64,000 nucleotides of DNA from Sinorhizobium terangae (GTDB lineage: Bacteria > Pseudomonadota > Alphaproteobacteria > Rhizobiales > Rhizobiaceae): positions 7,501 to 71,500 of the forward strand of contig NZ_WITC01000070.1 in NCBI RefSeq assembly GCF_009601505.1. The letters run 5' to 3'. The notes below the pieces were generated by a model, which did not search any database, was not told the DNA's origin, and saw only the letters and a program-made list of their open reading frames with translations. How positions within the stretch are numbered: the first letter of the stretch is position 1; the number at the start of each line of letters is the position of its first letter. Shown here piece by piece: positions 19,785-30,014 of this stretch. The position numbers and the translations under genes are program-made.

Positions 19785-20204
19785 CAAGATACCTATCGGG
19801 CCCTCGGGGGCGTTGCGGCTCCACTGCACGATCGCCCTGATCGGGATGATTTAAGGGCAAAATCATGCAGCGACTTTAGAGTGCTGCAGCGATTTTTGCG
19901 AGACGCGCGCCGCTGCAGGCGAGCCTGGTTGCTTGACGCCTATGTAAGTGCACGCCGCGCGATTGCAATTGGTCGTGCAGTCTGCCGGCGATCTTCCGTG
20001 CCGCCGACCGCGATCGGTCGAATTTCCATGACGGTTCTGGATATTTCGCGCCTCCCCTGATATGGAGCGGCTCTGGAACGGTACGGGAAAAGTGTGACGT
20101 GATTTTCCTCCCGCACATCCAGCTCTAGTTTTAGTATCGATCCCGCTGATTTCCGGGCGTTTCAGAGCGAAATCATCCGGATCGAACGCGTACAGGAGAG
20201 CCTG
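19785..20204. other. Spacer between divergent hslV and hisB
   Basis: These 420 bases carry no convincing gene. They must hold the hslV promoter (minus strand) and the hisB promoter (plus strand). A degraded copy of the mosaic repeat lies at 19875-19918. I could not identify promoter boxes with confidence, including a heat-shock sigma-32 promoter for hslV. Confidence 0.6.
19875..19918 (+). repeat. Mosaic intergenic repeat, copy C (degraded)
   Basis: TTTAGAGTGCTGCAGCGATTTTTGC is followed by GAGACGCGC and CGCTGCAG. Order and spacing match the conserved module of the other copies, but the TTCAAAG start and part of the inner stem have diverged. The outer arms CTGCAGCG and CGCTGCAG still pair. Confidence 0.5.
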
Positions 20205-20813
20205 ATGGCAGAAAGCATGCCCAGCCGCAGCGGCCAAGTTTCCAGAAAGACAAATGAAACCGCTGTATCGGTCTCCGTCAACATCGACGGAACGGGAACG
20301 TCGAAGATTGCGACCGGCGTCGGCTTCTTCGACCATATGCTGGACCAGCTTTCGCGCCATTCGCTGATCGACATGGAGATCAAGGCGGACGGCGACCTGC
20401 ACATCGACGACCATCACACCGTCGAGGACACCGGGATTGCGCTCGGCCAGGCACTCGCCAAGGCGCTCGGCGATCGCCGCGGCATCACGCGCTACGCCTC
20501 GATCGACCTGGCCATGGACGAAACGATGACGCGCGCCGCCGTCGATGTTTCCGGCCGGCCGTTCCTCGTCTGGAACGTGGCTTTCACCTCGCCGAAGATC
20601 GGCAGCTTCGACACGGAACTGGTGCGTGAATTCTTCCAGGCGCTGGCCCAGCATGCAGGCATCACGCTGCATATCCAGAACATCTACGGCGCCAACAATC
20701 ATCATATCGCCGAGACCTGCTTCAAGTCCGTCGCCCGCGTGCTTCGCACCGCAACCGAAATCGATCCGCGCCAGGCTGGACGCGTGCCCTCGACCAAGGG
20801 AACGCTCGCCTGA
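20205..20813 (+). CDS. hisB: Imidazoleglycerol-phosphate dehydratase HisB
   Basis: A 202-residue single-function dehydratase for step six of histidine synthesis. The metal-binding clusters [10 protein letters not shown] and GANNHHIAE mark the enzyme. It lacks the phosphatase domain found in the E. coli fusion. RBS CAGGAG lies before ATG 20205. It opens the run hisB-DUF2628-hisH-hisA-hisF-hisE-coaA, all on the plus strand. Confidence 0.97.
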   Translation: MAESMPSRSGQVSRKTNETAVSVSVNIDGTGTSKIATGVGFFDHMLDQLSRHSLIDMEIKADGDLHIDDHHTVEDTGIALGQALAKALGDRRGITRYASIDLAMDETMTRAAVDVSGRPFLVWNVAFTSPKIGSFDTELVREFFQALAQHAGITLHIQNIYGANNHHIAETCFKSVARVLRTATEIDPRQAGRVPSTKGTLA

Positions 20814-20838
20814 GCCGGCAATACCCCGGCTGAGACCC

Positions 20839-21315
20839 ATGGCTTCTTATCTGATCATGACCCCGCCCGGCGCACCGGCCGATGACGAAAGGGCGCGGTT
20901 CATCGCGGACGGATTTTCCTGGCCCGCATTTTTCTTTCCCGCGCTTTGGCTGATGAGCAAGCGGGCATGGCTTCTTGGAATCGCAGTTGCCGTTCTGCAA
21001 ATCCTGTTAATCTTCCTGTCCAGCGTACCGGGTGCCTTTGCCCCCTCGCTTTTCATGCAACTGGCGCTCAGCCTGCTGGTATCGCTCGAAGGCCCGCTTC
21101 TGGTCGCGCGGAACCTCAAGAAGCGAGACTGGACGCTTCGCTTGATCGTCCCGGCGCGCGATCTGGAAACAGCGGAAGAGATCTATTTTTCCAACATACC
21201 GGCCACGGCGGATGGTAAGACGGCAACTCCGTTGCCGTCAGACGAGCGCTCTGCGGCGAAGCGGGCCGACAGCAGCGCCGGCCTTGGCCTCTTTCAACCC
21301 TATGGAGAACGCTGA
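20839..21315 (+). CDS. DUF2628 membrane protein in the his cluster
   Basis: A 158-residue protein starting at ATG 20839. Residues around 25-45 ([15 protein letters not shown]) match the DUF2628 family of small membrane proteins, followed by two or three hydrophobic stretches to about residue 95 and a polar C-terminal tail. It overlaps hisH by one base (TGATG). The position between hisB and hisH is common in rhizobia, but its role is unknown and it may simply be cotranscribed. Confidence 0.75.
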   Translation: MASYLIMTPPGAPADDERARFIADGFSWPAFFFPALWLMSKRAWLLGIAVAVLQILLIFLSSVPGAFAPSLFMQLALSLLVSLEGPLLVARNLKKRDWTLRLIVPARDLETAEEIYFSNIPATADGKTATPLPSDERSAAKRADSSAGLGLFQPYGER

Positions 21316-21965
21316 TGCGGGTCGCCATCATTGACTATGGGTCGGGCAATCTGCGCTCGGCCACGAAAGCCTTCGAACGGGCGGCACGGGAAGCCGGCAT
21401 CGCGGCGGAGATCGACCTGACCGACAGGCCGGAACGGGTGGCGTCCGCCGAGCGCATCGTCCTGCCGGGCGTCGGCGCCTATGCCGATTGCCGCCGCGGC
21501 CTCGCTGCGGTCGCCGGCATGGAAGACGCGCTGAAACAGGCTGTCGAGAAGGACGGGCGTCCGTTTCTCGGGATCTGCGTCGGCATGCAACTCATGTCGT
21601 CGCGCGGGCTCGAAAAGACGATCACAAAGGGCTTCGGCTGGATTCCGGGCGACGTCAAGGAAATGACACCGGCCGATCCGTCGCTGAAAATCCCCCAGAT
21701 CGGCTGGAACACGCTCAAGCTCAACCGGCCGCACGCGCTTTTTGCAGGAATTCCGACCGGCGAAAACGGCCTGCATGCCTATTTCGTGCATTCCTATCAT
21801 CTCGCCGCCGAGAAACCCGAGGACGTCATCGCGGAAGCGGACTACGGCGGCCCGGTGACCGCCTTCGTCGCACGCGACAACAAGGCGGGCTCGCAGTTCC
21901 ACCCGGAAAAGAGCCAGACGCTTGGCCTCGCCCTCATTTCGAATTTCCTGCGTTGGAAGCCTTGA
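21315..21965 (+). CDS. hisH: Imidazole glycerol phosphate synthase, glutaminase subunit HisH
   Basis: A 216-residue class I glutamine amidotransferase. The nucleophile Cys88 is in GICVGMQLM, and His196/Glu198 lie in FHPEKSQ, completing the triad. The oxyanion region is PGVGAY. It supplies ammonia to HisF, encoded two genes downstream, in step five of histidine synthesis. Confidence 0.97.
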   Translation: MRVAIIDYGSGNLRSATKAFERAAREAGIAAEIDLTDRPERVASAERIVLPGVGAYADCRRGLAAVAGMEDALKQAVEKDGRPFLGICVGMQLMSSRGLEKTITKGFGWIPGDVKEMTPADPSLKIPQIGWNTLKLNRPHALFAGIPTGENGLHAYFVHSYHLAAEKPEDVIAEADYGGPVTAFVARDNKAGSQFHPEKSQTLGLALISNFLRWKP

Positions 21966-21999
21966 GGCTGCCGGCGTTCATTCTTGATCGGATCAACAC

Positions 22000-22737
22000 A
22001 TGATTCTCTTCCCCGCGATCGACCTCAAGGACGGACAATGCGTGCGCCTGAAGCTCGGCGACATGGACCAGGCGACCGTCTATAATCCCGATCCGGCCGC
22101 CCAGGCGCGCGCCTTCGAGGAGCAGGGCTTCGAGTGGCTGCATGTCGTCGACCTGAACGGTGCCTTTGCCGGTGAGACGGTGAACGGCGCGGCGGTCGAC
22201 GCGATCCTCGAGGCAACGCGCAATCCGGTGCAGCTTGGCGGGGGCATCCGCACCCTGGCGCACATTGAGAACTGGCTTTCGCGCGGGCTCGCACGTGTCA
22301 TTCTCGGCACCGTGGCCGTGCGCGATCCGGCGCTCGTCATCGAAGCCTGCCACAAATTCCCCGGCAGGATCGCCGTCGGCATCGACGCCAAGGGCGGCAA
22401 GGTGGCGGTCGAGGGCTGGGCAGAGGCCTCCGAGCTCGGCGTCATCGAGCTTGCGAAGAAATTCGAGGGCGCCGGCGTCGCGGCGATCATCTATACGGAT
22501 ATCGACCGCGACGGCATTCTGACCGGCATCAACTGGGCTTCGACGCTGGAGCTTGCCGATGCGGTGTCGATCCCGGTGATCGCCTCAGGTGGCCTCGCCT
22601 CGATGGACGACATTCGCCGCATGATCCAGCCGGATGCGCGCAAGCTCGAGGGCGCCATTTCCGGTCGCGCGCTCTACGACGGCCGCATCGACCCGCAGGA
22701 AGCGCTGGCATTGATCCGCGCCGCGAGAAAGGGATGA
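22000..22737 (+). CDS. hisA: ProFAR isomerase HisA
   Basis: A 245-residue beta/alpha barrel. The N-terminal catalytic Asp8 is in [14 protein letters not shown], and the second catalytic Asp is in IYTDIDRDG. It opens the ribose ring of ProFAR to PRFAR, the substrate of HisH-HisF. The gene follows hisH after 34 bases and precedes hisF by four. Confidence 0.97.
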   Translation: MILFPAIDLKDGQCVRLKLGDMDQATVYNPDPAAQARAFEEQGFEWLHVVDLNGAFAGETVNGAAVDAILEATRNPVQLGGGIRTLAHIENWLSRGLARVILGTVAVRDPALVIEACHKFPGRIAVGIDAKGGKVAVEGWAEASELGVIELAKKFEGAGVAAIIYTDIDRDGILTGINWASTLELADAVSIPVIASGGLASMDDIRRMIQPDARKLEGAISGRALYDGRIDPQEALALIRAARKG

Positions 22738-22741
22738 TCCG

Positions 22742-23518
22742 ATGACCTTGAAAGCCCGCGTAATCCCCTGCCTCGACGTCAAGGACGGACGTGTCGTCAA
22801 GGGCGTCAATTTCGTCGACCTCATCGACGCGGGCGACCCGGTCGAGGCGGCGCGCGCCTATGACGCGGCCGGTGCCGACGAGCTCTGTTTCCTCGACATC
22901 ACCGCCTCCTCGGACAATCGCGAAACGATCTTCGACGTCGTCGCCCGTACCGCCGAACAATGCTTCATGCCGCTCACCGTCGGCGGCGGCGTGCGGCAGG
23001 TTTCCGATATCCGCAAGCTGCTGCTTGCCGGCGCCGACAAGGTGTCGATCAACACGGCGGCGGTGAAGAATCCGGAGTTCGTCGCGGAGGCCGCCGACAA
23101 GTTCGGCAACCAGTGCATCGTCGTCGCGATCGATGCCAAGAAGGTATCCGCCGAGGGCGAGGCGGACCGCTGGGAGATCTTCACCCATGGCGGACGCGAG
23201 CGGACCGGCATCGACGCCGTCGAATTCGCCCGGAAGGTCGTCGATCTCGGCGCCGGCGAAATCCTGCTGACGTCCATGGATCGCGACGGCACGAAAAGCG
23301 GCTACGATGTCGCGCTCACGCGGGCGATTGCCGATGCGGTGCGTGCGCCCGTCATCGCCTCTGGCGGCGTCGGGACGCTCGACCACATGGTGGAAGGCGT
23401 GCGCGACGGCCACGCGACGGCGGTGCTCGCAGCGTCGATCTTCCATTTCGGCACTTACAGTATCGGCGAGGCGAAGCGTTATATGGCCGAGCACGGCATC
23501 GCCATGCGGCTCGACTGA
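22742..23518 (+). CDS. hisF: Imidazole glycerol phosphate synthase, cyclase subunit HisF
   Basis: A 258-residue barrel paralogous to HisA. Asp12 is in [13 protein letters not shown] and the second catalytic Asp is in VVAIDAK. It makes imidazole glycerol phosphate and AICAR with ammonia from HisH. The next gene, hisE, is 243 bases away because a large inverted repeat lies between. Confidence 0.97.
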   Translation: MTLKARVIPCLDVKDGRVVKGVNFVDLIDAGDPVEAARAYDAAGADELCFLDITASSDNRETIFDVVARTAEQCFMPLTVGGGVRQVSDIRKLLLAGADKVSINTAAVKNPEFVAEAADKFGNQCIVVAIDAKKVSAEGEADRWEIFTHGGRERTGIDAVEFARKVVDLGAGEILLTSMDRDGTKSGYDVALTRAIADAVRAPVIASGGVGTLDHMVEGVRDGHATAVLAASIFHFGTYSIGEAKRYMAEHGIAMRLD

Positions 23519-23553
23519 CGACTATGCGAGCATGCAAGGGCCGCGCGATTGCT

Positions 23554-23724
23554 ACCCCCTCTGGCCCGCCGGCCATCTCCTCCACAAGGGGAGAGAACAG
23601 ATGCGGCACGCTCCGCGCCTCCGTCCGTGCATTCCGCTCGCCGCAGCTTATCGGTCGGACAACAGGGGCAGCCGCTTGTTTTCTCCCCCCTTGTGGAGGA
23701 GATGGCCGGCAGGCCAGAGGGGGT
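23554..23724. repeat. Long inverted repeat element between hisF and hisE
   Basis: The left arm (23554 to about 23594) starts ACCCCCTCTGGCC and ends AAGGGGAGA. The right arm (about 23682 to 23724) is its reverse complement with two or three mismatches. The arms are about 41 bases and the middle is about 87 bases. The arm sequence (CCGGCCATCTCCTCC, ACAAGGGG) is typical of short repeats scattered in rhizobial intergenic DNA. It sits inside an operon, so it would be in the transcript as a very stable hairpin. Confidence 0.8.
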
Positions 23725-23761
23725 TGACCGGGATGCCGCACAAGACCCAAGGGAGCCAACC

Positions 23762-24085
23762 ATGACCACGTTCACTCTTTCCGATCTCGAAAACATCGTG
23801 GCCGTGCGGGCAAAGGCGGCACCGGAGGAATCCTGGACCGCCAAGCTCGTCGCGGCCGGCCAGCGCAAGGCGGCAAAGAAGCTCGGCGAGGAGGCGGTCG
23901 AAGCCGTGATCGCTGCGATCAGCGACGACCGCAAGAATCTGGTCGATGAGAGTGCCGACCTTCTCTATCATCTTATGGTCGTATTGAACATTGCAGCCAT
24001 CCCGTTGCAGGATGTAATGGACGAACTTGCCAGGCGGACCAGCCAGTCCGGCCTTGAGGAGAAGGCAAACCGGAAAAATCCATGA
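23762..24085 (+). CDS. hisE: Phosphoribosyl-ATP pyrophosphatase HisE
   Basis: A 107-residue all-alpha hydrolase for step two of histidine synthesis. Motifs are [13 protein letters not shown] and [13 protein letters not shown], which hold the acidic metal ligands. I chose ATG 23762 over the longer frame from 23549, because the extra part comes from the inverted repeat. It overlaps coaA by four bases (ATGA). Confidence 0.95.
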   Translation: MTTFTLSDLENIVAVRAKAAPEESWTAKLVAAGQRKAAKKLGEEAVEAVIAAISDDRKNLVDESADLLYHLMVVLNIAAIPLQDVMDELARRTSQSGLEEKANRKNP

Positions 24086-25077
24086 CTATCGCAGCGAAAG
24101 ACGTCGACGCCGCGGATCTTCCAGGCAACCTCCAAGGTGGGGACTACTCGCCCTATCATGTGTTCTCAGCCGAGGAATGGTCGCGCTTTCGTGCCGACAC
24201 ACCTTTGACGCTGACGGCCGATGAGGTGCAGCGCCTGCGCTCGCTGAACGACCCGGTCGACCTTGGCGAGGTACGCCGGATCTACCTGTCGCTGTCGCGC
24301 CTGCTTTCCGCCCATGTCGAGGCTTCGCAGATCCTGTTCCAGCAGCGCAAGCGCTTCCTCAGCATGTCCGACGAAACGAAGACGCCCTTCGTCATCGGCA
24401 TCGCCGGTTCGGTCGCCGTCGGCAAATCGACGACGGCGCGCATTCTCGCCGAGCTGTTGGCGCGCTGGCCCTCGAGCCCGAAGGTCGACCTGATCACCAC
24501 TGACGGCTTTCTCTACCCGAACGCGATCCTGCAGCGGGAAAACATGATGGATCGCAAGGGTTTTCCGGAGAGCTACGACATCGGCGCGCTCCTGCGCTTC
24601 CTCTCGGCGATCAAGGCGGGCCAGCCGAACGTCAAGGCACCAACTTATTCGCACCTGACCTACGACGTCATCCCGGACCGGTTCCAGACCATCGACCGGC
24701 CGGACATCCTGATCTTCGAAGGAATCAACGTGCTGCAGTCGCGCAATCTGCCGGCCGACGGCAAGATCGTGCCGATGGTATCGGATTTCTTCGATTTCTC
24801 GATCTATATCGATGCCGAGGAAAGCCTCATACACAGCTGGTACGTGAGCCGCTTCATGCGGCTGCGCGAAACGGCCTTCAAGAGCCCGCAGTCCTTCTTC
24901 CACCGCTATGCGACGATCAGCGAGGACGCGGCACGCGCCATCGCCGAGGGGCTCTGGCACAACATCAATCTGAAAAACCTGCACCAGAACATCCTGCCGA
25001 CACGGCCGCGCGCGGACCTGATCCTGCAGAAGGGCCCCAACCACCTGACGCAAACGGTGGCGCTCCGGAAGCTTTGA
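24082..25077 (+). CDS. coaA: Pantothenate kinase CoaA (type I)
   Basis: A 331-residue kinase that starts coenzyme A synthesis. Walker A is GSVAVGKS at residues 109-116, with [16 protein letters not shown] and the CoA-feedback region in the later part matching the E. coli type I enzyme. It is coupled to hisE by a four-base overlap, so CoA synthesis is tied to the his transcript here. Confidence 0.96.
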   Translation: MTIAAKDVDAADLPGNLQGGDYSPYHVFSAEEWSRFRADTPLTLTADEVQRLRSLNDPVDLGEVRRIYLSLSRLLSAHVEASQILFQQRKRFLSMSDETKTPFVIGIAGSVAVGKSTTARILAELLARWPSSPKVDLITTDGFLYPNAILQRENMMDRKGFPESYDIGALLRFLSAIKAGQPNVKAPTYSHLTYDVIPDRFQTIDRPDILIFEGINVLQSRNLPADGKIVPMVSDFFDFSIYIDAEESLIHSWYVSRFMRLRETAFKSPQSFFHRYATISEDAARAIAEGLWHNINLKNLHQNILPTRPRADLILQKGPNHLTQTVALRKL

Positions 25078-25126
25078 AGCGAGCACGGCGCCCCAGTACG
25101 GCCGCGCCCGATTCCTCATCCGACTT

Positions 25127-25738
25127 CTAAGGATTGACCCGGCGCAAGGTGAGATTCAGGCGGCCGCCGTTCTTCAGGAGCGTCGAGGTGTTCGGATAGA
25201 TGCGGTCGACGCCGTGGAAGGCTAGCCTGCCTTCGCCGCCGAGCACGACGACGTCGCCGCTTGCAAGCTTGAACGAGATCGTCTGTCCACTGCGTTCCCG
25301 GCCCCCAACCCGAAAGAGGCAGGTATCGCCGAGCGATATCGAAACGACGGCGGTCTCGAGGTCCTTCTCGTCCCTGTCCTGATGCAGGCCCATGCGCGCG
25401 TCTGCGGAATAGAAGTTGACGAGGCAGGCCTCCGGCTCCTTGTCGCTTGCCGAAACTGCGCGCCAGATGTCGTTGAGTGCGGCCGGCATTGCCGGCCAGG
25501 GCTTGCCCGTCACCGGGTGCTTCGCCTGGTAGCGATAGCCCCCTTCCCGATCGGTAACCCAGCCGAGCGGACCGCAATTGGTCATGCGCACCGACATCGG
25601 CTTGCCGGTCTTCGGCATTTCCGGCACGAAGAGCGGCGCCTCCGTCACGACCAGGCGAATGGCCTCGACCAATTCCTCCTGACGGGAGCGGTCGAGGAAA
25701 CCCGGAATATGTCTTATCCCTTTCGGCAGAACCTGCAT
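25127..25738 (-). CDS. alkB: AlkB-type alpha-ketoglutarate-dependent dioxygenase
   Basis: A 203-residue Fe(II)/2-oxoglutarate oxygenase. Iron ligands are His119 and Asp121 (LHQDRDE) and His175 (AFHGVDRI); 2-oxoglutarate binds Arg193 and Arg199 in RLNLTLR. It reverses alkyl lesions such as 1-methyladenine in DNA or RNA. I chose ATG 25738; the frame is open to 25789. It is a single gene facing coaA. No ada-like regulator is near. Confidence 0.9.
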   Translation of the reverse strand: MQVLPKGIRHIPGFLDRSRQEELVEAIRLVVTEAPLFVPEMPKTGKPMSVRMTNCGPLGWVTDREGGYRYQAKHPVTGKPWPAMPAALNDIWRAVSASDKEPEACLVNFYSADARMGLHQDRDEKDLETAVVSISLGDTCLFRVGGRERSGQTISFKLASGDVVVLGGEGRLAFHGVDRIYPNTSTLLKNGGRLNLTLRRVNP

Positions 25739-25852
25739 TGTGTGTGTCCCGTCATCCGCTGCTGCGATCGACGGGCCCCAGTTCGTCAAACCCGAACTCG
25801 CCCGCTCTATAGCTATCGCGGAACTCGGTCGCCACCCGAAAAAAACCGCCGC

Positions 25853-26326
25853 TCAGCCAGCGTCCAGATCCGGAATGCGCAGAACCTGCCCCGGATAGAT
25901 CTTGTCGGGATCTTTCAGCATCGGCTTATTCGCTTCGAAGATCAGCGGGTGTTTGGCGCCCTTACCCTTGCCGTACTGCGTCTCGGCAATCTTCCAGAGA
26001 TTGTCGCCCTTCTTAACGGTGTAGAAGACGGGGGCCTTGGCGGGTGCGGGCGCGGCGCCGGCGTCCGCGACCTTAAGATCGGAGGCTTCCACCGCCGACA
26101 CGCCGAGCGTGTTGCCGACAGCCACGACGGCCTTTTCGAACGTCGACTGATCCTTGACGACGCCCTTGAGGACAACCTTGTCGTCCACGACTTCGACCTG
26201 CACGTCCTTGGTGCCGAGGTCATGCGAGGCGAGTTCCTTCTGGACACTGTCGGCATCCGGCGGCGTATCGTCGCTGCCGATCCCAAGCTTCTTGCCGGCA
26301 TTCTTGATAAAGCTGAACAAACCCAT
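25853..26326 (-). CDS. BON and LysM domain protein (YgaU/Kbp-like)
   Basis: A 157-residue protein with MGLFSFIKNAGKKLG at its start, a BON domain over about residues 20-85 and a LysM domain from about 105 (VKKGDNLWKIAETQYG) to the end (PGQVLRIPDL). This is the layout of E. coli Kbp/YgaU, a potassium-binding protein. The two domains are joined by an Ala/Pro linker. No signal peptide is visible, as in Kbp. Confidence 0.85.
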   Translation of the reverse strand: MGLFSFIKNAGKKLGIGSDDTPPDADSVQKELASHDLGTKDVQVEVVDDKVVLKGVVKDQSTFEKAVVAVGNTLGVSAVEASDLKVADAGAAPAPAKAPVFYTVKKGDNLWKIAETQYGKGKGAKHPLIFEANKPMLKDPDKIYPGQVLRIPDLDAG

Positions 26327-26463
26327 GGTTGCCTCCTCTTCCGCAGATGCCCCTCGATAAAAGAGGGCGGCACCGGCGAAAGTTCAAGAGAGCGGCCGAA
26401 AGATTCACTTGGCCCGTACGAGGAGCCGCGGGCGCGGTTTCTTACGCACGCTCGCAGACTTCC

Positions 26464-26898
26464 TCACTCGCCGCCGGGCCGCCCGCGAAGCTTCTTGATT
26501 TCGGCGCGGCCGGATTTCTCCTTCAGCCGCCGCTCGATCGAACTGCGGGTCGGCTTCGTCTTCTTGCGCGGGGGTGGCGGCGGCTCGGCCGCCTTCAGAA
26601 TGAGCTCCTTCAGCCGCTCGCGGGCATCCTCGCGATTGCGCTCCTGGCTGCGAAAACGACTGGCCTCGATCATCAGCACGCCGTCCTTTGAGGCACGGCG
26701 GCCCGCAAGCCTCAATGCATTTGCCTTGACGCGATCCGGCAGCGACGGCGAGGCCTGAATGTCGAAGAAGAGCTGGACCGCCGTCGACACCTTGTTGACG
26801 TTCTGTCCGCCCGGTCCTCCGGCCAGCACGAACTGCTCCGTCAATTCCCAGCCGGCAATGACGATGCCGTCGTTGATGTACAGCGGTTCGCTGGCCAT
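26464..26898 (-). CDS. arfB: Alternative ribosome-rescue factor ArfB
   Basis: A 144-residue protein of the class I release-factor type lacking codon-recognition domains. The GGQ motif is at residues 30-32 (GGPGGQNVNK) and the basic C-terminal tail (RKKTKPTRSSIERRLKEKS) is the part that enters the empty mRNA channel. It hydrolyses peptidyl-tRNA on stalled ribosomes. It stands alone on the minus strand. Confidence 0.92.
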   Translation of the reverse strand: MASEPLYINDGIVIAGWELTEQFVLAGGPGGQNVNKVSTAVQLFFDIQASPSLPDRVKANALRLAGRRASKDGVLMIEASRFRSQERNREDARERLKELILKAAEPPPPPRKKTKPTRSSIERRLKEKSGRAEIKKLRGRPGGE

Positions 26899-27057
26899 GG
26901 TTGCTCCGTTTCAGTCGTGCTGATGCCGCGGGCAGGCGGTTCCCCTTCCCCTCTCTAACCCATCAGAATCGATCACGTTCATGATTTTGGATCGAATCGC
27001 TCCGAAATCCACTGTGGCCTATAGCGAAGCATTTGAAAACAATCGGGATAAAACGCG

Positions 27058-27085
27058 AAAACCCGGCCCAACGGACCGGGTTTCA
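27058..27085 (-). terminator. Rho-independent terminator of pckA
   Basis: On the minus strand AAACCCGGTCC, a short loop and GGGCCGGGTTTT form a GC-rich stem ending in T residues. It starts 22 bases after the pckA stop codon. Confidence 0.75.
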
Positions 27086-27107
27086 CGTGAATCATAGCCG
27101 GCGATCT

Positions 27108-28718
27108 TTATTCGGCGGCGACCTTCGCTCCGGGTGCCGCGTCGCGCACGCTGCCGTCGACATGGCTTTCGAACTTGGCGAAGTTGGCGACGAACATGTC
27201 GACCAGGCGGCGCGCCTGGGAGTCATAGGCCACGCCGTCCGCCCATGTCGAACGCGGATCGAGAATGCCGTCGTTGACGCCCGGCACGGATACCGGGACG
27301 GCAAAGCCGAAATTCGCGTCGGTGCGGAACGCCGCATCGTTGAGCGAACCGTCAAGGGCTGCCGAAAGCAGCGCACGCGTCACCTTGATCGGCATGCGAT
27401 GCCCCGTGCCGTAGGCGCCGCCGGTCCAGCCGGTGTTGACTAGCCAGCAGGTGACGCCGTTCTTGGCAATGAGGTCCTTCAGCAGATTGCCGTATTCCGA
27501 CGGATGGCGCGGCATGAACGGAGCGCCGAAGCAGGTCGAGAAGGTCGCTTCCGGTTCGGTCACGCCCTTTTCCGTTCCGGCGACCTTGGCCGTGTAGCCG
27601 GACAGGAAGTGATACATCGCCTGTTCGGGTGTCAGCCTGGCGATCGGCGGCATGACGCCAAAGGCATCCGCCGTCAGCATGATGACGGTGCGCGGCTGCG
27701 GCGCCGTGCCCGTTTCGCTGGCATTCGGAATGAAGTCCAGCGGATAGGCGATACGGGTGTTTTCCGTCAGCGAGCCGTCGTCGAAGTCAGGTACGCGGCG
27801 CTGATCGAGCACGACGTTCTCCATCACGGTGCCGAAGCGCCGGGTTGTGGCATAGATCTCCGGCTCGGCCGTGGCCGAGAGCTTGATCGCCTTGGCATAG
27901 CAGCCGCCCTCGAAATTGAAGACGCCGTCCTCGCCCCATCCGTGCTCGTCATCGCCGATGAGCGTGCGGGCGGGGTCGGCCGAAAGCGTGGTCTTGCCCG
28001 TGCCGGAGAGGCCGAAGAAGATGGCAGTGTCTCCCGCGGGACCGACATTGGCCGAGCAATGCATCGGCATGACATCCTTTTTCGGCAGGAGATAGTTGAG
28101 CACCGTAAAGACCGACTTCTTCATTTCGCCGGCATAGGAGGTGCCGCCGATCAGGACGAGGCCGTTCGTGAGGTCACAGGCGATTACCGTCTCGCTGCGG
28201 CAACCGTGGCGCGCCGGATCCGCCCGGAAGCTCGGCAAGTCGATGATCGTCAGTTTCGGCTCGAAGCCCGCAAGCGCCTCGCGCGCCGGGCGGATCAAGA
28301 GATTGCGGATAAAAAGCGAGTGCCAGGCGAGCTCGGTGACGACGCGCGTCGGCAGGGCATGGGCCGGATCGGCGCCGCCGATGAGGTCCTGCACGTAAAG
28401 CGACTTGCCCTTGGCATGAGCAAGCATGTCCTGGCGCAGGCGCTCGAAGTTTTCGGCCGACATCGCGTTGTTGTTGTCCCACCAGATCTGGTCAGCGGTC
28501 GCCGCGTCGCGGACGACGAACTTGTCCTTGGGGGAGCGGCCCGTGTGCTGCCCGGTCCGAGCGCAGAGTGCGCCGTGTGCGGTCAATTGCGCCTCGCCAC
28601 GGCGAAGGGCGTCCTCGTAAAGCTCCGCTGCCTCGAAGTTGTAGCGGACGAAAGCCAGGTCCGAAAAGCCTATTGTTTCCAGTCCGTTCGAGGGGTTGCG
28701 GCTGCCGAGTTGCTCCAT
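27108..28718 (-). CDS. pckA: Phosphoenolpyruvate carboxykinase (ATP)
   Basis: A 536-residue enzyme that converts oxaloacetate and ATP to phosphoenolpyruvate, the gateway of gluconeogenesis from C4 acids. The kinase loop GLSGTGKTT is near residue 236, the metal site follows (LIGDDEHGW) and [15 protein letters not shown] is the substrate site. ATG 28718 fits the rhizobial length and has AAGGAAG upstream; the frame is open to 28793. Candidate LacI-type operators lie at 28829-28871. A terminator follows. Confidence 0.97.
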   Translation of the reverse strand: MEQLGSRNPSNGLETIGFSDLAFVRYNFEAAELYEDALRRGEAQLTAHGALCARTGQHTGRSPKDKFVVRDAATADQIWWDNNNAMSAENFERLRQDMLAHAKGKSLYVQDLIGGADPAHALPTRVVTELAWHSLFIRNLLIRPAREALAGFEPKLTIIDLPSFRADPARHGCRSETVIACDLTNGLVLIGGTSYAGEMKKSVFTVLNYLLPKKDVMPMHCSANVGPAGDTAIFFGLSGTGKTTLSADPARTLIGDDEHGWGEDGVFNFEGGCYAKAIKLSATAEPEIYATTRRFGTVMENVVLDQRRVPDFDDGSLTENTRIAYPLDFIPNASETGTAPQPRTVIMLTADAFGVMPPIARLTPEQAMYHFLSGYTAKVAGTEKGVTEPEATFSTCFGAPFMPRHPSEYGNLLKDLIAKNGVTCWLVNTGWTGGAYGTGHRMPIKVTRALLSAALDGSLNDAAFRTDANFGFAVPVSVPGVNDGILDPRSTWADGVAYDSQARRLVDMFVANFAKFESHVDGSVRDAAPGAKVAAE

Positions 28719-29049
28719 GGTCAAGCTTCCTTTGTCATTGGCCATCGGTGGTGAAGATCGTCGGAACATACCGACAAGGTTGATCGAAGACAAGATATCG
28801 ACTCCTAAAACAATAATGATATCAGTATATTAATCGATTTAAAGAAAAATGTGTATTTTTTAATCGGTTGAATTATGCTTCACCAAGACACATTTGTCGG
28901 CCAGTCCCGAGACGATTGACAGGCGGCGCTTTTCTGCTTCGCCACAATTTGTTCCACCTTTATACTCAAGTAACGCCGATGACTCGCGATTGCCGCGATT
29001 CCTGCAGCGGGTCTGGCCAACGGACCAAAATAAGACGGAGTTGAATACG
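28719..29049. other. Divergent promoter region of pckA and chvI
   Basis: These 331 bases contain no gene. The stretch 28800-28880 is strikingly AT-rich and holds the two CG-centred palindromes listed separately. The part nearer chvI has no obvious repeat. I could not assign -35 and -10 boxes with confidence. Confidence 0.6.
28829..28871. promoter_or_regulatory. Candidate LacI-family operators before pckA
   Basis: Two AT-rich palindromes centred on CG: ATTAATCGATTTAA at 28829-28842, containing the perfect AATCGATT, and TTTAATCGGTTGAA at 28858-28871 with weaker symmetry. Their centres are 30 bases apart, and they lie 111 to 153 bases upstream of pckA. Rhizobial pckA is known to be controlled by PckR, a LacI/GalR regulator, whose sites would look like this. 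The match is by symmetry and context only. Confidence 0.4.
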
Positions 29050-29775
29050 ATGCAGACCATCGCGCTTGTCGATGACGACCGCAATATCCTGACATCCGTG
29101 TCCATCGCGCTGGAAGCCGAGGGCTACAAGGTCGAAACCTACACCGACGGTGCATCGGCACTCGAGGGCCTGCTGGCGCGTCCGCCGCAGCTCGCAATCT
29201 TCGACATCAAGATGCCGCGCATGGATGGCATGGAGCTGTTGCGCCGCCTGCGGCAGAAATCCGACCTGCCGGTGATTTTCCTGACGTCTAAGGACGAGGA
29301 GATCGACGAGCTTTTCGGTCTCAAGATGGGTGCCGACGATTTCATCACCAAGCCCTTTTCCCAGCGCCTGCTGGTCGAGCGCGTGAAGGCGATCCTGCGC
29401 CGCGCGCCGAATCGCGACCTTGCCGCGGTCGGCGCCATCGGCACGGCAAAGGCTTCCGACGCACCGTCCCGGTCGCTGGAACGCGGCCAGCTCGTGATGG
29501 ACCAGGAGCGCCACACCTGCACCTGGAAGAACGAGTCGGTCACGCTTACAGTCACCGAATTTCTCATCCTGCACTCGCTGGCGCAGCGTCCGGGCGTGGT
29601 GAAGAGCCGCGACGCATTGATGGATGCCGCCTATGATGAGCAGGTCTATGTGGATGACCGCACGATCGACAGCCACATCAAGCGGCTTCGCAAGAAGTTC
29701 AAGATGGTCGACAACGACTTCGACATGATCGAAACACTTTACGGCGTCGGCTATCGTTTTCGCGAGACGGCCTGA
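29050..29775 (+). CDS. chvI: Response regulator ChvI
   Basis: A 241-residue OmpR-type regulator. The receiver has Asp8-10 (LVDDD), phosphoacceptor Asp52 ([12 protein letters not shown]) and FITKPFS; the winged-helix domain has [15 protein letters not shown] and [16 protein letters not shown] 29050 begins the family N-terminus MQTIALVDD. ChvI acts with ChvG to control exopolysaccharide, motility and acid or envelope stress, and is essential or nearly so in rhizobia. It diverges from pckA. Confidence 0.97.
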   Translation: MQTIALVDDDRNILTSVSIALEAEGYKVETYTDGASALEGLLARPPQLAIFDIKMPRMDGMELLRRLRQKSDLPVIFLTSKDEEIDELFGLKMGADDFITKPFSQRLLVERVKAILRRAPNRDLAAVGAIGTAKASDAPSRSLERGQLVMDQERHTCTWKNESVTLTVTEFLILHSLAQRPGVVKSRDALMDAAYDEQVYVDDRTIDSHIKRLRKKFKMVDNDFDMIETLYGVGYRFRETA

Positions 29776-29836
29776 GGGCCTTAGCACCACGCTTGCCATG
29801 GCGGCGATTGTGGATCATGCAGAAATGGCGTAACGG

Positions 29837-29862
29837 CGACGCGGGAGTGGCAACCCGCGTCG
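29837..29862. repeat. Hairpin in the chvI-chvG spacer
   Basis: CGACGCGGG at 29837-29845 and CCCGCGTCG at 29854-29862 form a perfect nine-base stem with an eight-base loop. A second stem, CCCGGC at 29893-29898 and GCCGGG at 29905-29910, follows. No T-run, so transcription probably continues. They form part of a mosaic together with repeat copy D. Confidence 0.7.
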
Positions 29863-29940
29863 AGCAGGCCGCGTCCGCGGGACAAGAGCCGCCCCGGCGC
29901 ATGAGCCGGGAACCAGGCGGAGCCCCGGGATCAGGCGGAT

Positions 29941-30014
29941 GCAATGTGCCGGCGCACTGCATTCAAAGAGCTACAGCGTCCTTTGCGCATCTGATTAGAC
30001 GCGCGGCGCTTTAG
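29941..30014 (+). repeat. Mosaic intergenic repeat, copy D, between chvI and chvG
   Basis: A small palindrome (GTGCCGGCGCAC at 29946-29957) is followed by ATTCAAAGAGCTACAGCGTC at 29961 and the inner stem GCGCATCTGATTAGACGCGC, ending GGCGCTTTAG at 30014. The Shine-Dalgarno-like AGGAGAAG of chvG begins inside the last bases of the repeat. Rhizobial mosaic elements were first described at this same chvI-chvG locus. Confidence 0.75.

Noticed and set aside
19785-20204. A heat-shock (sigma-32) promoter for hslV
   Set aside because: Partial matches are visible on the minus strand, but not at a convincing spacing.
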